Shown here one piece after another: positions 58,077-64,000 of a stretch of 64,000 nt of DNA. The notes under the pieces are model-generated. The model saw nothing but the letters and a program-made list of their open reading frames with translations. It was not told the origin of the DNA and did not search any database. The number at the start of each line of letters is the position of its first letter. Positions within the stretch are counted from its first letter, which is position 1. Both the position numbers and the translations under genes were made by a program. This DNA comes from Nannochloris sp. 'desiccata' (taxonomy: Eukaryota > Chlorophyta > Trebouxiophyceae > Chlorellales > Chlorellaceae): the NCBI GenBank assembly GCA_019044685.2, contig JAGTXX020000015.1:558001-622000 (forward strand), written 5' to 3'.

Positions 58077-58227
58077 AAAATAAATTGAAAAGACAAAGAT
58101 GCCGTGTCGGTAGTAGGCAAAATTTAGTTGAAAGAGGAAGATTGCACAGTTTTACAGGTTGAAAAATGATATTAATATTAGAGAATGCACAAATATTTTA
58201 CCCAGAGTTGTTGGTGCTTTCCATTGT

Positions 58228-59038
58228 TTAGTTTTCTGTTGATTCAATCCCAAGATGTGCCATTACTTCATGCAACCGTAGAGCATCTGTAAGGTAAAGA
58301 TAGCCAGCCTGAAGAAAAAGAAGAGGGGGAGAAAGACGAGAACGAGTTTGTGGCTCTTTTTGTTAGAAAGTAAGTTGATGGTAAAAGAAAAATGAATAAA
58401 AGGAAATCTTACCAAGCATTCTATTGCAGTTGCTTCTCTATATATTTGTTTCGTCATACCGCCTTGACTCAATCTCTTTGGAGAGGTACCTGTAGCATTA
58501 CGACCCCACCGCAGCACATCCCGCTCCTCACTAGTGAGAAAATCACCGCTGTCTAAAGTCTTGTAAGCAGCTGACTGGGCTTCAGCTCGTACTTGGCTTA
58601 CTACAATAGCATAATAATCTGACACTCTGCTTGGAGGGTAAAAATTCTTCCGTCTTATGTAAAGCTGCACAGGTAAAAGGTAGGATGAATTCATGCGAGA
58701 AAATGTAATATGTACTTGCCAAATTCGGTCGAAAAAATACTACCTCGATATGAAGTTAAAAAGCATATTCGTACCTCCCAGACGCTATCACCGAGAAACG
58801 CTAGCGATGCTGCATTCCAGAACTTCCGTGGTGCCTTTCCTTTTAAGTTTGGAGGAGGTGGCAGGGGTGACGCAGCAGTGTCGCCATTGTTGGCTGCATA
58901 CCGACATGCTCTAAAAGGTTTTAATTTTACTACTTGCGTGTTGAAAATCCGATTTTGCAATGTTTGTGAATACTGAAAGTTCAATTCATGAGGAAATTGG
59001 GCTGCCTTTCCGGTAATAGAAAAGCAGTGAGCATGCAT
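58228..59038 (-). CDS. Mini-RNase III-like protein, plastid, 198 aa
   Basis: Exons 59038-58775, 58664-58413 and 58308-58228, all phase 0. Residues 1-60 form a basic targeting region, with a Pro run before the catalytic part. The RNase III signature lies across exons 1-2 as LAFLGDSVWE then LYIRRKNFYPP, the Mini-III form (L-G-D-[AS]-V-[YW]-E). It continues VRAEAQSAAYKTL, RDVLRWGRNA, and YREATAIECLAGYLYLTDAL, where E-A-x2-x-E-x-L-x-G-Y-L-Y completes the metal-binding site. There is no double-stranded RNA-binding domain, as in bacterial Mini-III, which trims 23S rRNA; plant homologues act on plastid rRNA and introns. The length fits. It converges on the MYB gene with 151 bp between stops. Confidence 0.92.
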
Positions 59039-59531
59039 GGCTGTCCAAAATAATAATTCAAAAAGTAAAGACGACAATGGTGACAATTTAGCTGCATCTA
59101 TGAGCTACATATAACTAAATTAGTATACTGCGTAAATGAAAAATGCTTTGATTTCCATTGAATCTGAAATTCGGCGTCAGCTTCTAATATTGGGATAGAA
59201 GTTGAAAATTTAGTTGGGATGTGCAGCGTCTGAAGTGCAAATATGGATCAAAATACAAGAATATGTATAGATTTATTAACAGACCAGACAGCCTGCTGCC
59301 TGCTTATTTGTACACTGTCTCAAAGAATTTAACATTTGCAGTTGGGACTGTTGAGTTTAATTCGCCTTCAAGAAATCATTTAACCCCCTTGTGCCAACAT
59401 TCTTACCCACTCGATAATATTTATGATTTATCTGAGTGCCTAAAACGTGCAACTGTGCTGTAATGCTTAGATATTAACCTGGATCCCTTGGCAAGGCTTT
59501 TAATCCTGTTTTTTTTTTAAAGAACCTTAGC
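59039..59531. other. Divergent intergenic region between Mini-RNase III and a basic-protein gene
   Basis: AT-rich and likely to contain both promoters. A plus-strand open frame (59221-59463) has no ATG-supported homology or motif and is not called. Confidence 0.5.
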
Positions 59532-60295
59532 ATGCACGACTCACCCCTGAGTATAGAAGAACTTAGTCGTCGCTTCAATGGCCAACAGCGGCTGCAAGTT
59601 GACATGGCACCTGTTGCAGGTAAATATTCGTTGATAACTGTCGGGAACCACCACGGTTCTAACCTTGTTTATAAGGCTGGCTCACTAAATTACTTTTCCT
59701 TTTTTCGCTAGGACCACCGCAAGAGCAAATAACAGCTTTAGCGGAACAGGAAATGATACCCAGCAATAATAGAAATGGCGAGTTTGAAGAGCCCCCCGAA
59801 ACTGCCGCTCGTCCTCCAAAACCAGCCGGTCGTCTTGCTGCTATAGCAGCTGTAGAAGATGATATGGTGCATACAATAACCCCAGTAACGCGAAAGTTTC
59901 AAGCTAGGAGAAGGCGGCAACGCCGTATCGTGTCTCCATCACCTTTTGTGCTGCAACAACAACTGCCAAATTCAGCAGGTGGCGTTGCTGGCGCTGGGCA
60001 ACTAGATAGGACTTTGAAAATTTCTAGTGTACCTCTAGGCCCCTCAAAACGTAAATTGCACATGAGTCCATTTGCTGCGTTGGATGATATTGGAGGCAGT
60101 GGTGGCAATATGGCCGCAAGACGTAGAGTAACACGTCGTAAAGTCTCTATATCTGGTCGGCGTAGAAGCACAAGCGGGACGCCAATGATCCCACGGAGGC
60201 GTAGCTTTCTAGCGCCTCCAGCAAGCTCGGACCCGTCTGCTTCTCAACATATTTCTATTCCTTTGCGCACTTCAATCGCTAATAGCCCACGATGA
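59532..60295 (+). CDS. Small basic Arg/Ser-rich protein of unknown function, 223 aa
   Basis: Exons 59532-59619 and 59712-60295, with one base of a Gly codon before the intron. The acceptor is TAG. The N-terminus is neutral (MHDSPLSIEELSRRFNGQQR). A Pro/Ala stretch is followed by Arg clusters (ARRRRQRRIV; AARRRVTRRKVSISGRRR) and Ser/Pro-rich segments with several R-x-x-S and SP sites. Such composition suits a phosphorylated, nucleic-acid or microtubule-associated protein, but I see no named domain. Confidence 0.72.
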
Positions 60296-60533
60296 TGGGG
60301 TGTTGAAATTTCCTCTTGGCTTGGGTGCATTGGTGCCACAGCGTGCATGCACTTAAAGGAAGTGAGTACTAAGATATCTCACCCTTGTTTATCTGATACC
60401 TACCTCTCTTTGTTTCACACATTTACTTTGTTGCCATACATTGTCATGTTCCTTCACTCGCGCTCATAGCGCTTTTGCAAATAAAGAAATGCCCTGAAAA
60501 GATCAGTTCAAGTTATTTTCTATAGCAAAGTAA

Positions 60534-62824
60534 ATGCGCATTAATTCAGCTAGGGGAAGTGCAGCAGAACTGGAAATGACACGGAAGACATTGTTCCATG
60601 GAGCAGTGGACGAAGAGTCCCAATTAGATGGCCCACTCGCACCTCATTGGTGGAGGTGAGAAAAATTTCTTTCATTTCTGAATTTATATAGGAATAGTTT
60701 GGTTGCAGCGGTATTAACAGAATAGAGTAATTTCTGATCAATTTCTTTATCTATCTCTGTCTTTGCAGTTCATCAGCTCTTCAATGTGACCAGCTGCGAA
60801 AGGTTCTTAGAACCGTTCTATTGGCGGCAGGTAGGTCTCTTGATCTCTTTTATTCACTTGTGCTGTGTTCTTCGCTTTAAGCCAATTTAATGGATTCTTA
60901 TTATGATGGCGTATTTCCATGATTCACAGGTATATCTGTTCTTGTTGCTGGTGGGTTCTTTTGGCTGGGTGCCACCACGGCCGCTCCCATAATGAATGCA
61001 GCTTGCGGAAGCAATGGTTCAGCTTCTGGAATAGGGGATACTGTTGCTCCTGAAGGCCCAGTAAGCAGTACTTTTGAAGCCAAATATGATTACAGAGGTA
61101 GGCCTCGTCAAGTAGCTGCACAAGATGGAATAGTTAGTGCCGACCATGGCCGGTGCTCTGACATTGGCGCTACTGTGCTGCAAGATGGTGGGAATGCAGT
61201 CGATAGTGCTGTAGCTACTGCATTATGCCAGGGTATATACAATCCTATGGCTAGTGGAGTTGGTGGTGGACATATTATGCTGATTAGACTGCCTAATGGT
61301 ACTTCAGAAGTAATCGATGCTCGCGAAGTCGCTCCTTTAGCTGCTACCGAAACGATGTTCAAAGGGAGACCAAAAGCAGCATTGGTTGGTGGTTTAGCAG
61401 CTGCTGTACCACTAGAATTGCGTGGATTGCATTTAGCGCACTCTCGCCATGGTGTTTTGCCTTGGTCCAGTTTAGTAGAACCTTCTGCAATAGTAGCAGA
61501 ATTAGGTTTTGAAGCTCACCCCTACTTGGTGTCTGCGTTGGAAATGGCGAATTTTACTGCACAGCCTGGACTACGTGACATATTTCTTATCAAAGATGTG
61601 CACAAAAATGCTTGGCGTGCTCCCCAAGTGAATGAAACCTGCTGTCGGCGACCACAGCTAGCACAGCTACTGCGAGATGTTGCAAAAGAGGGCCCTAATG
61701 TCCTGTACAAAGGCAAATATGCTGCTCAATTTGCTTCAGATATCCAAAACGCAGGAGGTATCATTACTACTGAAGATTTAGATGCAGCTCAAGCAGTAAT
61801 TAAAGAACCTCTGCGCACTCATGTTTTGGGTGTTGATATTGTAGGACCTCCGCCACCTAGTTCTGCAGTTACAATTATGACTGCATTATTAGTTTTAGGT
61901 GGTTATAACCTTCCATTAGCAGGTAGCGGATCGTTAGGTATCCATCGTGCAGCAGAAGCTATGAAGCATGCTTTTGCATTACGTATGTCATTGGGAGATC
62001 CAGGCAGCAGCAGTGGCGAGTCCTCTCTTGTGCCACATTTGAAAGAATTGCTGGCTGATATGCAGTCTGCCGAGTATGCTGATTCTTTGCGTGATGCGAT
62101 ATTAGATGATGGAGTCTTAAATACAACAATTTATGGTGGTAAATGGAATATTTTAAAGGGCGGGGTTATCCCGACCGATCATGGCACGTCTCACATGAGC
62201 GTCGTTGATGCTGATAGAATGGCTGTAGCTCTGACAAGTACTGTTAATACTGGATTTGGTAGTAAAGTATTGTCTGAAAGCACTGGAATTATATTAAATA
62301 ACCAAATGGACGATTTCTCTACTCCTGGCCAGCCTAATGTGTATGGGATTCCGCCTTCACGGTCCAATTTTATCGTTCCTGGCAAGAAACCATTTAGCAG
62401 CATGAGTCCACTGGTCGTAGAACGTGAAGGCAAAATACACATGGTTCTTGGAGCATCTGGAGGGCCTCGTATTATCTCTGCTGTGCTGCAGACATTATTA
62501 CGTGTGCTGGCATACGGTGAAGATGTTTTTTCGGCTGTGGCGGGGCCTCGTGTGCATCACCAGTTGGTGCCAGATATATTATACGGCGAAGCGTGGACTG
62601 CAGGTGGTGTTGAATTCTATTATGACAATTCTACGCTACATGCTTTAGCAGCACGTGGCCATCAGGTGCTGCCAAGTGCTTGGGGAGCAGTGGTGCAGGC
62701 GATAGTGGCCGACTCGGACCTGGCTGGTGAAGAGGCCAATAATAGTGCAGCAGAGATGGGCATGTTGAGAGCTGTGTCGGATCCTAGGAAAGATGGTGCT
62801 CCATCTGCGTGTTCTTTTACTTGA
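60534..62824 (+). CDS. GGT: Gamma-glutamyltransferase, type II membrane form, 692 aa
   Basis: Hydrolyses or transfers the gamma-glutamyl group of glutathione and its conjugates. Exons are 60534-60655, 60769-60830 and 60930-62824; phases fit. A cytosolic N-terminus is followed by one membrane helix at about 55-82 (VLLAAGISVLVAGGFFWLGA), giving a lumenal or vacuolar catalytic part, as in plant GGT4 and animal GGT. GGT hallmarks are DGGNAVDSAVATALCQGIYN near residue 130, VGGGHIML, DAREVAPLAA, then the autoprocessing site DHGTSHMSVVD. The nucleophile Thr is residue 481. NQMDDFSTPG and SSMSPLVV follow, as is usual for substrate binding. The long chain (family 570-600) is due to the N-terminal extension. 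A TGTAA lies at 62836-62840. Confidence 0.96.
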
Positions 62825-63026
62825 AAATTGTTTACTGTAAGAATATATGTTCAGTAACCCAGCATAGCGTGAGTCAGTTGAGGATTTGAAGCAAGCTGCT
62901 TTTAGGCAAGCTGGATTGCCTTTGTTCAAATTAAGTTAAATAAACTTGACGATTAATTTATTTAAAAGAAGCTCTTGCATAGCTCAAGTGCGCAAGCGCA
63001 TATTTGAGCGAGTATTGGCGGTTATA

Positions 63027-64000
63027 ATGCAAAAGATTGTCTCGGCTTCAAGGAGCGTATCAGCAAACCAAATCCCTGATAGCGACAGTAATGAAGTTAA
63101 AACTACTTCTAAAAATATTGGCCAAATATGGAAGGTAAATATGTTTAATTTCGTGTGAATTAAATGCGATTTATATTTAACAAGGGTGGTTGAGGTCTGT
63201 TAAAAATGCAGGATAGAGTCATTAAGCTGAGCAAGCTTGTGTTTGACCTAGAAATACAGAAAATAGATCTTCAGAAGCGTTTAGAAATGGAAGAGTCGTT
63301 GCACGCTGAAAATCCGGAAGCTGCTGCTAATGTGCAGACGCTCCATAATGAGCTGGTAGATTTGAAAGCCAAGCTCGAGCGACAAGAGCAAGCTTTGACT
63401 GACAGAGAGACGATGCTCAAAGTAGCGGCTGGTATGTGTTGAATTGTTTTATTAGAGGCATGCAATAATGTTATCTTCCTTTTTGGAAAGAATCACCGAC
63501 GTGGTTGCCGGGACTAAAAGAGCTGATTTCCCCTCTCTTTTGATTGTTTTGCAGGGAAAGCCAGAGCAGAGGTTTTGGCCATGAAGGCAAAGACAGCTGA
63601 ATCTGCAAGCAAGAAAAATAATGCTGGTCTCATTGCTGCTGTACCACCTCCTCCATATATGAGCCCCGGAAAGAGTCATGTTGACGTTGCAACCCTGCAG
63701 TCAATGTTGAGACAAAAGGAACAGGAACTGGGAGTTTTACGTGAAGATAATAGCGCAAAGCAGAAGGAGCTACTCCATGCATTAGAATTGTTGCAAGGAG
63801 CACATAAACGTGAGGGTGAGTTGCGCTGCCAAGCCCAGAGTCTGGCAAATCAGTTAGACTTGGCCAGAGATGCCTTGCAGCAGAGTAATAACGACGTTGA
63901 TACACTTCAGAAAGAGATAGAGGAACTAGCAGCAACTGGTAACGTAACTGTAGGAGATAAAGCTCAATCTGTCATGCTTGTACAGCTTGAAGCAGCAAGG
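63027..64000 (+). CDS. Long coiled-coil protein, 5' part, runs off the window
   Basis: Exons 63027-63134, 63212-63431 and 63555 to the right edge join in one frame. The first residues (MQKIVSASRSVSAN) are followed by a Ser/Asp-rich segment. The remainder is helical with heptads and little Pro (SKLVFDLEIQKIDLQKRLEM; QTLHNELVDLKAKLERQEQ; LVQLEAARQ-like end). A loop, VPPPPYMSPGKS, breaks the helix near residue 145. The composition suits a golgin, centrosomal or flagellar coiled-coil protein. I cannot tell which, since the C-terminus is missing. Confidence 0.78.

Overview
This window is nuclear DNA from a eukaryotic green plant lineage, most likely a compact-genome chlorophyte alga. Most genes are split by one to three short introns (about 50-270 bp, GTAAG/GTGAG donors, CAG acceptors). 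Products include plastid proteins typical of green plants: bacterial-type fused glycyl-tRNA synthetase, MEP-pathway IspD, ribosomal protein bS20c, a DUF760 protein and a Mini-RNase III. A PHR/PSR1-type MYB-CC factor, an R2R3-MYB and a KEA4-6-type antiporter point the same way. TGTAA motifs follow several stop codons, as in chlorophyte polyadenylation. The species cannot be fixed from the sequence. About 34 protein genes fill 64 kb on both strands, roughly one per 1.9 kb. I see no rRNA, tRNA, mobile element, CRISPR array or operon.

Layout: 0.5-10.7 kb holds a small presequence-bearing protein, organellar GlyRS, a GT61-type glycosyltransferase, IspD and a CCHC zinc-knuckle protein. 10.9-21.8 kb holds a plastid protein of unknown role, bS20c, then phosphate acetyltransferase, a PSR1-like regulator and acetate kinase in a row on the minus strand, followed by a small membrane protein missed by simple ORF calling. 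21.9-34 kb holds a divergent cytochrome b5-like protein, an unknown Gly-tailed protein, the ribosome-biogenesis WD protein PWP1, a PEBP, a coiled-coil protein, a DUF760 plastid protein and a Cys-containing low-complexity protein. 34.6-46.7 kb holds a KEA antiporter with two possible C-termini, a tandem SANT-like protein, a WDR89-like protein, peptidyl-tRNA hydrolase 2, ornithine carbamoyltransferase, ALIX and an NMT1/THI5-like protein. 47.4-64 kb holds a GAF-like protein, an EF-hand/p25-alpha (TPPP-like) protein, a DHHC-type acyltransferase with a 39-bp tandem duplication and an altered zinc site, an unknown small protein, a ThDP enzyme, an R2R3-MYB, Mini-RNase III, a basic protein, gamma-glutamyltransferase and the start of a coiled-coil protein that runs off the right edge.

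The genes mostly have unrelated jobs. The one functional cluster is PTA and ACK, which interconvert acetyl-CoA and acetate with ATP formation, flanking a phosphate-starvation-type transcription factor. PTA carries a presequence and ACK does not. Exon structures were built by hand from splice signals and reading-frame continuity. No homology search was run, so family calls rest on recognised motifs.
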